A stretch of 48,345 nucleotides of DNA, taken from the NCBI GenBank assembly GCA_025362955.1, contig JANYFB010000308.1, positions 1-48,345 of the forward strand, given 5' to 3'. The position numbers and the translations under genes were made by a program. Origin of the DNA: Akkermansiaceae bacterium. GTDB lineage: Bacteria > Verrucomicrobiota > Verrucomicrobiia > Verrucomicrobiales > Akkermansiaceae. Numbering within the stretch: position 1 is the first letter of the stretch; each line of letters starts with the position of its first letter. Under the pieces are notes generated by a model. It saw only the letters and a program-made list of their open reading frames with translations. It did not search any database and had not been told where the DNA came from. Shown here one piece after another: positions 30,101 through 40,200 of this stretch.

Positions 30101-32083
30101 GACACCCTTCAGAAGGAGGACACGATGGTCGCCGTTTACAACATCCCGACCAACGATTTCACCAGCGGCAACAACGGCGTGTCACCCTGCCACCTGCTCA
30201 ACGGTCACATCTCTCTCAACTACCTCGCGATCACTGACGAAGCGGCCACCAGCGGTCGGATCTTCCTGCATTATAACAACGTCCTGGTTGCCCTCTACCT
30301 CAGCGCGCCTTTTTCCTGGTCTAACGATTTTCAAATCAGCCCATGGAGCAAGGGCTCGCTCGCCGTGGAAACGGCTCCCCTCAGTGACTACCCACAGGCT
30401 ACTGCGGCTGCGCGACTAGCCGCATTTCGAAGCGATGTGCTCACTAATGGAAGTGTCAACATCAGCTCAATCAACGCTACAGCCCCGCGTTTTATCTATA
30501 AAACACGAAAAGGCCGTATCCTCGACCTGACCTATGGCCAAGCCGGCATCGTGGACAGCGATCCCGTGGATTACCTCCAGTGGCCCATGCTGGAGAGTCC
30601 GACGATGTACCAACCGCAAATGGGAAATCTAACCATCACCGGGCCCAACCGCACCATTCTTTATAACTATAACGATTGGACAACGACTATCAACAACCGT
30701 CCGACCCTTTCCTCCACGCCGCTTTTCACGCTTTCCGCTCCTATGGACATTGACCTCGCCACACGGGCAAGTGACGTGGAAACGACTTCCAGTAAATTGG
30801 CCTTCGCCGTAAGCGGTGCGAGCAACGGCACGGTGCAACTCCTGCCGGATGGTCATACGGCGCGCTTTACCCCAACCGCGGGCTACCTCGGTGCTGCGGC
30901 CTACAACATCGCGGTGAATGACCGTGGGATCGATCCGAGGCTTGTGCTGGACTATGACTTCGAATCGCCCTCCACGCTTTCCGGCGGGATAATCGACGTT
31001 TCCCGCAATGCCCGCGACGCTACCGCACAAGCCGTGGCCAGCGGCACCGCGAGCCTTGATGCGGATGTTCCTTCGCCACTCGGTGCTAACAGCGCCCAAT
31101 CCCTGCGGCTCAATGAAAACGGCACGTCGGGCTACCGGCTGTCCCGCACCGTTACGCCGAGCAACCTGCAGATGAGCAATGGGAGCTGGACCTTTGCGAC
31201 CTGGTTCAAGCGGGCAAGTCGCACCACGGACGATTTCATCTTCTACGCTGGAAATGGCGATGGTTTGGGCGGCAGCGGCGATGAACTCCAACTCTGTTGC
31301 GCGGCTAACACAGATACCCTGTCCTTGAAGCATTATAACGCAGCGAATGTAATGGACATTAATCTCTCCTCCGCTGTCACCGTTGGCGTCAATGAATGGC
31401 ATCATGTCGCACTCACATTTACCCGTACCTCCGCGAATACCGGCACTGTGCGGTTATATCGGGATGGTGTGCTTTCCGCCACCTCCACTCCTATCACTTG
31501 GGCGCTGCATCAGGATGTGCCTCTCATCTTCGGTGGCCACGCTTCGACGAGTGCTTCGATCAATCGTTACTTCAACGGTTGGCTCGATGACCTCGCGCTT
31601 TTCCGCGGAGCGTTAGATGCTGGCGAACTTGCCAATCTCGCTCGGCAGAGTGTGGCTACCTTTGGGGGGCTCAGTGCAGGCGGTACGGTGAACGTCATGG
31701 TTCTCACGCCATTGCAGGCATGGCGTCGGCAATATTTCGGCACCACCGCGAATACAGGCGCAGCAGCCGATACGTCTGATCCCGACGGCGACGGCGCGGC
31801 CAACTTGCTCGAGTATGCGCTCGGAACCGCCCCGGATTCCGCAGCCTCCACTGTGAAGCCCGTACTGGGAAAATCTGGGAATTTTCTGACCTTGAGCTTT
31901 TCCCGATTGCGCGGCGACCTCACCTACGTGGTCGAGGGAAGCTCCAATCTTACCACATGGTTGCCCGTTGCCAGTAACCCCGGCATGGTCGGGGGGGCTG
32001 TTACGGTGACTGACAGCTTCAATATTTCTAACTCGAATCCGCCTCGCCGCTTCCTGCGCCTGCGGGCAATGTCCACTCCATGA
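27119..32083 (+). CDS. Giant secreted modular protein: autotransporter-associated beta-strand repeats, central toroid-like lyase-candidate domain, LamG/ConA-like domain, C-terminal DPDGDG-type domain
   Basis: GSGSLTLTGANTYSGATTITSGKLALGSTGSL (PATR repeat); central helical region LADRQNLILNYLNTNTPNLGQTG...; SNGSWTFATWFKRASRTTDDFIFYAGNGDGLG...NEWHHVALTFTRT...GWLDDLALFRGALDAGEL (LamG-like); same C-terminus as upstream neighbour. Confidence 0.8.
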   Translation: MNKFLANHSQGTLGLLLAAGKIMGGSICSWLFLITAPADAATKSWDGGGAVDNWSDSLNWNADGVPSSSDVVVLDNSVVSPLSTINALSGANCGTLRFDGTVTGNFLSYAGATPYVLNIYGATVNAVNTGPLITVTANAQSSCAVNKLNFQLRTNGEFYVETGKKLTLTNSFISESGSRVLTKSGAGTLDFSGSGPKVTFTGGLNIAAGIFNPSAHTLCLPTSGTITFTNPVGTPAEIQSSQSHTIAALAGGNVDSTLIVTGTSGLTVNGSANTTFGGVILDNDTGTSLTALTYSGSGSLTLTGANTYSGATTITSGKLALGSTGSLDSLIFAISGGAKFDVSALASGFTLGSGGTLTGGSGVNAGLVSGSFIAGSNSTISPGGTGTGTLSFSNGFTLVSGGHLPFHLNSTTPGTGYDQLLVTGGNVALAGDLGGSLLGYAPAIGDTFYLIRNTGSGSTSGTLNGIANGGKLDFGGQWFRVSFTSVQGGAGFQTAGTGKDVAIQRINDPTPSAFKASIVGPTDQSVVQLQITWQDNASTETGFHIYRVGDGGTLQLVSTLAANATSYSETISGSSIFTYAIQAFNASGPVGDLNYVTSPNLGNTLADRQNLILNYLNTNTPNLGQTGAGPHRVGRTGFWFGEGRLQRGDTVTGLNYIATAVEDADAESSNAGFSLWPGMDAYFRWGSMFSPALKSRYQTIYTSASRYNAGSTPNQRFMICAASYLANTVWGTATNTVSNAGYQTINLLGQVDNTTATDHTGLTYLKKETERTPRRGFEEDDSVHYLHFTLAPTRTLALFAADPDLRNKARMVFDYGMAVGASGWSNGRSAISSSRGGVTGQQNAYDITTRTYWLGFGGVTPGSFTEAENTAIFAQPDFTGVLPEIAAAATDRTQSYTRRSIAQRQIGPEVIYFKQTWMTPHYALWSQAEGEVGFNPGDASFTLKNLNVQAIHDGWQAQRWALVWDDPTSSDSLIRLTAPTNYSTATNAGMSIYEDTLQKEDTMVAVYNIPTNDFTSGNNGVSPCHLLNGHISLNYLAITDEAATSGRIFLHYNNVLVALYLSAPFSWSNDFQISPWSKGSLAVETAPLSDYPQATAAARLAAFRSDVLTNGSVNISSINATAPRFIYKTRKGRILDLTYGQAGIVDSDPVDYLQWPMLESPTMYQPQMGNLTITGPNRTILYNYNDWTTTINNRPTLSSTPLFTLSAPMDIDLATRASDVETTSSKLAFAVSGASNGTVQLLPDGHTARFTPTAGYLGAAAYNIAVNDRGIDPRLVLDYDFESPSTLSGGIIDVSRNARDATAQAVASGTASLDADVPSPLGANSAQSLRLNENGTSGYRLSRTVTPSNLQMSNGSWTFATWFKRASRTTDDFIFYAGNGDGLGGSGDELQLCCAANTDTLSLKHYNAANVMDINLSSAVTVGVNEWHHVALTFTRTSANTGTVRLYRDGVLSATSTPITWALHQDVPLIFGGHASTSASINRYFNGWLDDLALFRGALDAGELANLARQSVATFGGLSAGGTVNVMVLTPLQAWRRQYFGTTANTGAAADTSDPDGDGAANLLEYALGTAPDSAASTVKPVLGKSGNFLTLSFSRLRGDLTYVVEGSSNLTTWLPVASNPGMVGGAVTVTDSFNISNSNPPRRFLRLRAMSTP

Positions 32084-32102
32084 TCCAGCATTCCCTTACT
32101 CT

Positions 32103-34268
32103 ATGATATCACACCGTTACTCGATCCTGTTAAATCTGGCGGTTTTTGGCCTCGCCGGTTTCGCTATGGCGAAAGACAAAAGCCTTACCCTCTACGTTTC
32201 CCCCAGCGGTGACAACGCCCGCGACGGGCACACGGAAGCAGGAGCGTTCCAGTCAATCAATCGCGCCCGAGATGAAATTCGCAAACTTAAATCCGGCGGG
32301 ACGATGCCTGACAATGGGGTCACCGTCGAAATTCTGGGGGGTAAGTATGTGTTGAAGGATTCCCTCGATTTCAATGAATCGGATTCGGGCACCGCCCCGG
32401 CACCGGTGATCTATCGCGCCTTCAGAAATCAGACTGTGGAGCTAATCGGCGGGCGGGTGTTGCAGACCTCAGACCTGCGCCCTGTTGCCGACGCAGCGAT
32501 GTTGAAACGCCTCGATCCTGCGGCGAAGGGCAAGGTGCTTTGCGCATCAATCGCGGCGCTTGGCTTGAGCCACGCAGATCCATATCCCCCAAAATTCGAT
32601 GATAACGGCGGGATTTTCGAATTGTTTTGGAACGGCAAACGCCTGCCCATTTCGCGCTGGCCTAACGAAGGCTGGACGACCATGAAAGCGGCCATCGTCA
32701 ACGGGGATAACAAGACGCCCGGCGTGTTCGAGTATCGCGATGACCGCCCCGAACGTTGGGTGAACAATCCCAACGTCTGGCTCAAAGGACAGTGGCGGGT
32801 GGCCTGGGAGGAACCGGCGATCAAGGTCGCAAAGATTGACGCTGTCGCACGCAAGATCACCTTTGCCGAAGGGATCGCCCAAGGCATCGGCAATAAATAC
32901 ACGCGCCCAGCCGGTAACGGCAAGGAACCTTGGTGCGCGCTGAATCTTCTGGAGGAAATCGACACGCCGGGCGAGTGGGCAATCGATTTCGCCACCCGGA
33001 CATTGTATTTCTGGCCACCGGATGGCTCGGGTGAACTGAGTATTTCGCAACTCGAAAAGCCGATGATCACGGTGAACGGAGCGGCTCATTTGCAATTCAT
33101 CGGCCTGACTCTCGAATGTTCGCTCGGTGATGGTATAGTCATCCAAAAAGCGGAGTCGAACCTGATCGCCGGGTGCACCTTTCGCAACCTGGCTAAGAGT
33201 GGGGTGGTGATAGACGGTTACCGCAGCGGTGTGCGAAGTTGTGACATGTATGATCTCGGCGCGGGATGCATCCAGATTTCCGGCGGCGATCACAAACAGC
33301 TCACCCGATCGGAGAACTTCGTGATCAACAACCATCTGCATGACTACGGGAAATTGAAGGCAATGTATTCCGCAGCGGTGGATGTTGGCTTCGGTGGTGC
33401 TTCGAATGCGGTAAATCACAAGATCGCAGTGGGCGTGCGGGTGGCTAACAACCTGATCCACGATGCTCCGCGTGACGCCGTGCTGGTGTCCGGTCAGGAC
33501 AATCTCTTCGAGTTGAATGAAATCTATCGCTGCGGTTTCGCCTCGGCGGATGTAGGCGCATTCTACTCATGGCTCGACTGGACAATCCGCGGAGTGGTCA
33601 TCCGCCACAACTACATTCATGACACTGTCGGCGGAGTGAATCCAGATGATGGTGCGTCAGGTAGCCTTATTGAGGGCAATATCTTCGCCGGTCCGCGCAC
33701 CGGTGTTTGGATTGCCTCCGGCTCGGATCACATCACGACTAACAACATTTTTATAAAAAACGAAGGGCCGGTGTTCGGCATGGACGATCGTGGTGTAAGC
33801 CGGGGCTACGCAAAGAATCCAAAACTGCTAGATGGTGTCAATGGGATCAAGCCACAGGAAAAACCGTGGTCCAAGCATTTCCCGGAGATGGCCACTTTGC
33901 TTGAAAGCCATCCCGAACTTCCTTTGCGGACAAAGTTCACCAAAAACCTCGTCGTGATCCAGAGCGGAGATCCTCTAAATTTGAAGTTAAACAAGGAGAA
34001 CAAGGCAAATCCCGCCCTGTTTGAAAGCAGCGGAAATTTTGTTACAGCTACCGATCCCGGTTTCATGGATGTGGCTAACGGAAATCTTGGGCTAAAATCG
34101 GACTCCGAAGTTTTCAGTAAAATCCCCGGCTTCAAGCCGATCCCATTCGAGAAGATCGGACTCTTAAAAGATGAGTATCGTCGCAAATTGCCAGACAGCA
34201 GTGTCACCCGCCGTCCCAAGGGTAATCCGATGTTTAAGAAAGAGGACGAGAAAAATTTCGGCACATGA
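32103..34268 (+). CDS. Secreted right-handed parallel beta-helix protein (pectate-lyase-like fold)
   Basis: LYVSPSGDNARDGHTEAGAFQSINRARDEIRKL; repeated N/G/V-rich coils (GDGIVIQKAESNLIAGCTFRNLAKSGVVIDGY, GSLIEGNIFAGPRTGVWIASGSDHITTNNIFIKN). Confidence 0.85.
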   Translation: MISHRYSILLNLAVFGLAGFAMAKDKSLTLYVSPSGDNARDGHTEAGAFQSINRARDEIRKLKSGGTMPDNGVTVEILGGKYVLKDSLDFNESDSGTAPAPVIYRAFRNQTVELIGGRVLQTSDLRPVADAAMLKRLDPAAKGKVLCASIAALGLSHADPYPPKFDDNGGIFELFWNGKRLPISRWPNEGWTTMKAAIVNGDNKTPGVFEYRDDRPERWVNNPNVWLKGQWRVAWEEPAIKVAKIDAVARKITFAEGIAQGIGNKYTRPAGNGKEPWCALNLLEEIDTPGEWAIDFATRTLYFWPPDGSGELSISQLEKPMITVNGAAHLQFIGLTLECSLGDGIVIQKAESNLIAGCTFRNLAKSGVVIDGYRSGVRSCDMYDLGAGCIQISGGDHKQLTRSENFVINNHLHDYGKLKAMYSAAVDVGFGGASNAVNHKIAVGVRVANNLIHDAPRDAVLVSGQDNLFELNEIYRCGFASADVGAFYSWLDWTIRGVVIRHNYIHDTVGGVNPDDGASGSLIEGNIFAGPRTGVWIASGSDHITTNNIFIKNEGPVFGMDDRGVSRGYAKNPKLLDGVNGIKPQEKPWSKHFPEMATLLESHPELPLRTKFTKNLVVIQSGDPLNLKLNKENKANPALFESSGNFVTATDPGFMDVANGNLGLKSDSEVFSKIPGFKPIPFEKIGLLKDEYRRKLPDSSVTRRPKGNPMFKKEDEKNFGT

Positions 34269-34279
34269 TCTAAACTGTT

Positions 34280-35815
34280 ATGAAGATAATTTCGCTACAT
34301 GTAGTCTTCGGAGTTTTATGGTGGAACCTTGCATCCGCAGAAGTCCGACCCAACTCGCTTTTCAGTGACCATGCGGTCCTGCAACAATCAGCCGAGGTGC
34401 CTGTGTGGGGCACTGCGAGAGATGGGGAATCGGTCACGGTTGAGTTCCAGAATCAGAAAGTCACGACCATCGCTGCCAACGGAACGTGGATGGTGCGATT
34501 CAAAAACCTGAAGCCCGGCGGCCCCTTCATCATGTCATTACAGGGGGACAATCAGATTGTTCTCAAGGATCTGCTGGTGGGCGAGGTCTGGCTATGCACT
34601 GGGCAATCTAACATGGAATGGGCGCTGGCAAAATCTGATGGCGGCGCGGAGGCAGTGGCCAGTGCTAACAACTCCATGCTAAGAATGTGCCGCGTGCCAC
34701 ACAATCCGCAGCTGACTCCGCAGAGCGAAATGAAGGTCAAATGGGAGGAAACCAATCCTACCACCGCGAAATATTTTTCCGCGATTCCTTACTGGTTTGG
34801 TGAAAAAATACAAAAGGAAATCGGTGTTCCGGTCGGCATCATCAACAGCGCGTATGGTGGCACTGGGATTGAAGCGTGGCTGTCGGCGGAAACTCTCAAA
34901 AGGGGACCGTGGCCACAGAATAAATGGACCGATCCCACCCTGGCGAAAGCCGAATACGATCAGAGAGCGGAATCTGCCCGTCCTCTCAAAGAAAAATACG
35001 AAGCCGACAAAGCCTCCGCTCGCGATCAAAAACTTCCATCACCGCCCATGCCATCGGGATTAGTTGGTGAATTCAAGGGCGTCACCACAGTTTGGAACAG
35101 TGAGGTCGCTCCCATGTTGAATTATCGGATTCGCGCTGTGGCGTGGTATCAGGGGGAGAGCAATGCCTATGTCGGTGTCGCGAGTACATACAAAGATTTG
35201 CTTCCCGCACTGATTAAAGAATGGCGTGCTGGCTTTAATCAACCCGACCTGCCATTCTTGATTTTTCAAATTGCCCGTAACCGCAAATGGCAGACCGATC
35301 CCAATGAAAAAAGTGGGAATGCCGAGCTGCAGGAAGCGCAGCTGAAAACCGCTCTAACCACTCCCCACACGGCTCTGGTTGTCACCAACGATATGGGAGG
35401 ACCCGATGTCCATTACACAGGAAAAGAACCCGTGGCAGTTCGTGCTACGAAAGCAGCTCTTAGCTTGGTTTATGGTCGCGAAATTTCCAGCTCCAGCCCG
35501 ATCTATCAGTCCGTTGAATTTCTTGCTAACCAAGCCATCGTTCACTTCACTCATATCGACGGAGGCTTGGATGCGAGGGAAGGGGCACTCACCGGATTTG
35601 TGATTGCGGGCAAAGATCAGAAATTCGTTTTCGCGGAGGCCAAGATCGAAGGCGACACGGTGATTGTCAGTAGCTCAGATGTGCCAGAACCCACTGCCGT
35701 GCGTTACGGTTGGGCCGATTTGCCAAAAGTAAATCTATTTAATAAATCAGGCTTCCCCGCGTCTCCGTTCCGTACCGACTCCTGGTCAATTAATCAAACC
35801 AGTCCCCCAAAATAG
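34280..35815 (+). CDS. Sialate O-acetylesterase-like SGNH esterase
   Basis: LFSDHAVLQQSAEVPVWGTARDGESVTVEF; GEVWLCTGQSNMEW; AVAWYQGESNAY. Confidence 0.9.
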   Translation: MKIISLHVVFGVLWWNLASAEVRPNSLFSDHAVLQQSAEVPVWGTARDGESVTVEFQNQKVTTIAANGTWMVRFKNLKPGGPFIMSLQGDNQIVLKDLLVGEVWLCTGQSNMEWALAKSDGGAEAVASANNSMLRMCRVPHNPQLTPQSEMKVKWEETNPTTAKYFSAIPYWFGEKIQKEIGVPVGIINSAYGGTGIEAWLSAETLKRGPWPQNKWTDPTLAKAEYDQRAESARPLKEKYEADKASARDQKLPSPPMPSGLVGEFKGVTTVWNSEVAPMLNYRIRAVAWYQGESNAYVGVASTYKDLLPALIKEWRAGFNQPDLPFLIFQIARNRKWQTDPNEKSGNAELQEAQLKTALTTPHTALVVTNDMGGPDVHYTGKEPVAVRATKAALSLVYGREISSSSPIYQSVEFLANQAIVHFTHIDGGLDAREGALTGFVIAGKDQKFVFAEAKIEGDTVIVSSSDVPEPTAVRYGWADLPKVNLFNKSGFPASPFRTDSWSINQTSPPK

Positions 35816-35820
35816 TATTT

Positions 35821-38509
35821 ATGAATTTCCACATTGTAGCCTTAACGATTCTGATCTTGCCCACTCTTCAGTCAGGGCTTTCTGCTGATACGATTGCAAC
35901 TGAGGATGTCTCAAATTTAGCCGTCCCATGGCCTCCGCCGCATGACCCGAAAGATTCGCCTTTCGCAAAAATGCCCTGTATTTCTTATGCCGGATACAAA
36001 AGCAACAACACCCTCGTCAATCCCATCTGGGGAGATATAGAACCGGAAGATTTCGGCCCGCGGCCAGTTGCTTTTGACCAAACCGGGGTGCGTCAATTAA
36101 ATCAAATCCCAGCTCCTGGCATCCACCCCAGAATCTTTTGCACTCCTGCCGATCATGACAATATCCAGCGCCGGTTAAAGGAAACGCTCTGCGGCCAGGA
36201 GGCTTGGAAGAATCTGCTTTGTTATGTGAACTTTATTCACGGTACCTATGATCCAAAGGCGGACTATGCAAGAGCTCCTGAAATTGCTGGTTCCCCGGAA
36301 GGTAAGCCAAGGGGTGTCTTAGGTGATCTGCAGGGCCCCAAAACTGCGGATGCCGCAAAGCAATATCAGGCTCTCATCGCCGGAGATATGAGCCAGAAGA
36401 CAGATAGACTATGGCATGTGTTCCCTCTGGAAGCCTTTCGATGCTGGATTGAAAATGACGGAACTTCTGCTAAAGCTCTGGCCTCTGCGGTGGCTACCGC
36501 GTTGAAAATCGACCAAGCTCGAAGGAGCGCGGATCCGAGTCGAAAGCCTGGGCCGCTTGAACAACCCATTGCAGGCATTCACCTAGCATACACCTATGAT
36601 TTTCTCTACAACTGGCTGAATGCCGATCAGAAAAAGGCGATCCACGATGAATTGGCCAACGCTACCTGGAATCATGACAACTATGGCACCTTCAATGATG
36701 CGAGCCTTACCCGGAGCAACTGGGACTTTTTCCTATTGGTTGATCGAAACGCTCGCCATCGAAGGTGAACCCGGCTTCAACGATCTGAAGATTCGCGGAA
36801 TTTATAAAGGGTGGCGCAATCTCATGACCTACGGCTGGTTCCCATCGGGAGCCAACTACGAAGGCGAAGCCAAAAACCAACTGGGAGGCGATGGAATCCT
36901 GGCGCTGGCGATCCGGTGCAAGGCCTATGGATTTGATAATCTGGCAGGCCACCCCAATGTGTGCGCTAACATTCAGAATTTCACTCCAAAAAGCATCATC
37001 CCCACTCGCGATGGATTTGTAAAATATGATCTGCTAGGAGGAGTCCACCTCAAGCCGTTCCCGGCCGATCTTCTTGCCCTTAAATACCTAATGCCGGACA
37101 ATAAAACCATCGACTTTGCTTACCGATGCTCCATCGGCGAACATTATGAAAATGTCCCCAGCCGTTCCAAAGCCGGAAGCTACGATGCGATCAAGTGGGG
37201 CGGCTACACCCATCCGATGATTCCTTTCCTCGTTTTTGCATCGGACTTCGATCCCGCAAACAACGATCCCGCAAAACTCGGCATCGAGAAAACGTTTTTC
37301 TGCGGCGACCGTGCGCTCATGATGACCCGCAGCAGTTGGGACACGGATGCACTCATGGTCAATCTTCATGTCCGGCAAGCCAATGGCGGCCACCCTTTTG
37401 CCGACCGCAATTCGATCATGATCGCGGGCGCAGGTCGGGTCTGGGCTCCCATCTACGGCTGGGGATGCGAGGCATGGAAGAATAACAACAATGCGCAGGT
37501 GGTGATTGACGATCAGCCTCAGGCCGACCACACGCCCGCAAGAATGGTCGATTTTGTGGACGCGCCACTAGCAACTTTTGCAGTGGGCGATGCCAAGTAT
37601 ACATGGGATTGGAACTGGAAATTTAACGAGACATGGGGTCCGCGCGGCCATTACACCAAGGAAGATTACGATCAGGGCACCATCAAATTGGATAAGGGTT
37701 GGGAGTATGAGACCCATACCGTCAACGATTTCAGTTTCACCAAACATAACGAACCATTCCTGAATGAACCACTGGCTTTGCAACCCGAGTGGCTGCGCAT
37801 GAAAGGCTCCATCACTCCCATCGTGAAAGAGATTAACTACCCCGTGCAATACGCATTCCGCACTGCGGGATTGGTGCGTGGACCGCATCCTTACGCTCTC
37901 GTCATTGATGATATCAGGAAAGACGATGCGGCGCACAACTATGCCTGGTATTTCACTCTCGAATACGATGTGCAGATCGCCCAAGTCAAAAGGCCCAACG
38001 ATCATGAAATGGATATCATACTTACAGGAAATGATCCTCGGCAGACCAATGTGCCCAGCAAGGACGCAAAGACAATCAGCCCAGCCCTTCCTGCCGTTCG
38101 CAACCCCGATCAGCCCATCCCAGCCGGCCAACCGATGTTGCTGGTTCGGTTCCTGAATATTAAGAATGCTCCTAACGGCAGCGCGTCCAAGGATGGCGAG
38201 ACGCCAACGATTCTGGAGGATAATCCGCCGGCAAACTTCAAGGGTAGCTATTTACAGCGGGTCCGCCGGTTGGCCGTTCGCGCACAAGCCATCAGTCCTG
38301 AGTTCAAGGTTCTGCTTTTTCCATACCACCAAGGTGACGCGCTGCCGAAAACTGAATGGATCGATAGAAAAGCTGTAGCTATATCATGGTCGGAACAGAA
38401 AGATTTCTTGAGATTCTCCTCAGCTCCTTCCGGGAAAACCGATCTGATTGTGACTCGTGGTAACGTGGCGCTTCTCTCCATCGACAAGCCTATCGCGCCA
38501 ATTAGATGA
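35821..38509 (+). pseudogene. Heparinase II/III family protein split by a +1 frameshift in a T5 tract
   Basis: 35821-36768 (IPAPGIHPRIFCTPADHDNIQRRL...SNWDFF) continues in the next frame (SYWLIETLAIEGEPGFNDLKIRG... to 38509); deleting one T from 36727-36731 restores one frame. Confidence 0.8.
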
Positions 38510-38583
38510 ATCTATAGATGCGACTGGATTCATTATTCTAACAAGAAAACGGACTTTTTCTTTTATATCTAAAAACTACCCCG

Positions 38584-40200
38584 ATGCCCCAAATCCAGAA
38601 TCCCGTTCTGACAGGCTTCAATCCCGATCCCTCCATTTGCCGGGTCGGCGCTGATTACTATATTGCGACTTCCACATTCGAATGGTTTCCCGGCGTGCAA
38701 ATCCATCACTCGCGCGATCTCGCGAATTGGCGGTTGCTAGGACGTGCGCTGGACCGGGTGTCCCAGCTCGACATGCGCGGTTGCCAGAACTCCGGCGGCA
38801 TCTGGGCTCCATGTCTAACCCACGCGAACGGGAAATTCTGGCTGCTCTATACGAATGTCCATCATCACATGGGAGGTGTTGTCATGGATACGCCGAACTA
38901 TCTCGTTACAGCTGACAGGATTGAAGGTCCGTGGAGCGAGCCGGTTTTCCTCAATGCAAGTGGCTTCGATCCGAGTTTGTTTCATGATGATGACGGCAGG
39001 AAATACGTTGTCCAAATGCAAATGGGTGAAGCTCTAACACCAATCCGGTTCGATGGCATCTGGTTGCGCGAATACGATGCCGGGAAAGAAGCGTTTGTCG
39101 GCAAGCCGTCGAAGATCTGGGAGGGCAGTTCCATCGGCATCACCGAAGGGCCACACCTGTTAAAAAAGGACGGCTGGTATTATCTCATCACGGCCGAGGG
39201 CGGCACCTCGATGCGCCACGCTGTCAGCGTTTGCCGCAGCCGGGAACTTTGGGGGCCGTATGAAATCCACCCGGATAACCCAATGCTCACCTCGTTTGAA
39301 AAGGACCACCTCGTCCTAAAGTCCGCCGGGCACGGGTGTTTTGTGGAAACGCAAAATAGTGAGTGGTTCACCGTGCATCTTTGCCAGCGGCCATTGCAAC
39401 GTCCGGGACGGCAGGTTGGTGCTCGCGAGGAAAACAAGTCCGTTCCGCTTGGCCGGGAAACTTCGATTCAAAAACTGCGCTGGGATGCCGATGGCTGGCC
39501 GCGTCTCGCACAAGGAGACAACTCGCCGCTCGAAATTGTGGAGGTGGATCTAATTTCCCATCTATGGGCAACGGATGTCTTGCGAGATGATTTCGACGGA
39601 CCGGCGCTTAATCTTCATTTTCAAACCCTGCGCGAGCCAGTTGATGATTCATGGTTCTCTCTCACACGCCGCAAGGGTTGGCTCAGCCTGCGTGGCCGCG
39701 ATTCGTTGGCTTCGACCTTCGAGCAAAGTCTAATCGCCCGGCGGCTCCAACATTTTGCAGCACGCGCGGAAACCTGTCTCGCTTTCCAGCCATGGAATTT
39801 CAAACAGTCCGCCGGACTCATCGCTTATTATGATCGGTTTCACTATCATTACTTCCGAGTCACCTCTGCGGGTGATGGGACAATAAAACTCGGTGTGATT
39901 TCATCGGAAAATACCAAGTTGGATTATGTCCATGTAGTCGAGCTTCCCCTTGCCGCAGGGAATCAGCTTTTCCTACGGATGGAGAATGATTGGGCGGAAC
40001 TCCGCTTCTCGTGGTCCACGGATGGAGTTGAATGGCAGGTCGTCGATTGTGTCTTCGATGCCACCATGCTGGGTGACTGGGTTTCCCCGCACAGCAATTT
40101 TACAGGCACTTTCTGGGGCGTCTGTTGTCAGGATCTATCAGACCGCACGGCCTGGGCGGACTTCGATTACTTCGACTATCAGCCAATCGGCGAGTTATAG
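38584..40200 (+). CDS. Glycoside hydrolase family 43 (beta-xylosidase-like)
   Basis: NPVLTGFNPDPSICRVGADYYIATSTFEWFPGVQIHHSRDLANWRLLGRALDR; GFDPSLFHDDDGRKYVV; paralogue of 10279-11808. Confidence 0.94.
   Translation: MPQIQNPVLTGFNPDPSICRVGADYYIATSTFEWFPGVQIHHSRDLANWRLLGRALDRVSQLDMRGCQNSGGIWAPCLTHANGKFWLLYTNVHHHMGGVVMDTPNYLVTADRIEGPWSEPVFLNASGFDPSLFHDDDGRKYVVQMQMGEALTPIRFDGIWLREYDAGKEAFVGKPSKIWEGSSIGITEGPHLLKKDGWYYLITAEGGTSMRHAVSVCRSRELWGPYEIHPDNPMLTSFEKDHLVLKSAGHGCFVETQNSEWFTVHLCQRPLQRPGRQVGAREENKSVPLGRETSIQKLRWDADGWPRLAQGDNSPLEIVEVDLISHLWATDVLRDDFDGPALNLHFQTLREPVDDSWFSLTRRKGWLSLRGRDSLASTFEQSLIARRLQHFAARAETCLAFQPWNFKQSAGLIAYYDRFHYHYFRVTSAGDGTIKLGVISSENTKLDYVHVVELPLAAGNQLFLRMENDWAELRFSWSTDGVEWQVVDCVFDATMLGDWVSPHSNFTGTFWGVCCQDLSDRTAWADFDYFDYQPIGEL

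Noticed and set aside
20184-32083. Frequent CTAAC/GTTAG pentamers in the giant genes, considered as an uptake-like sequence
   Set aside because: Rough hand counts are about twofold above simple base-composition expectation in these two genes but not clearly enriched window-wide; explainable by Asn/Ser/Leu codon context. Would need a proper Markov-model count.
20232-32083. Classical type V autotransporters
   Set aside because: Beta-strand passenger-like repeats are present, but the C-termini are short DPDGDG/RRFLRLR domains, with no evident translocator barrel.
32547-33461. 304-aa minus-strand ORF antisense to the beta-helix gene
   Set aside because: The opposite strand has clear protein-family features; this ORF has none.
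38063-38082. Lone gacgcaaagacaatcagccc resembling an operator half-site
   Set aside because: Inside a coding region, with no partner 21 bp away.
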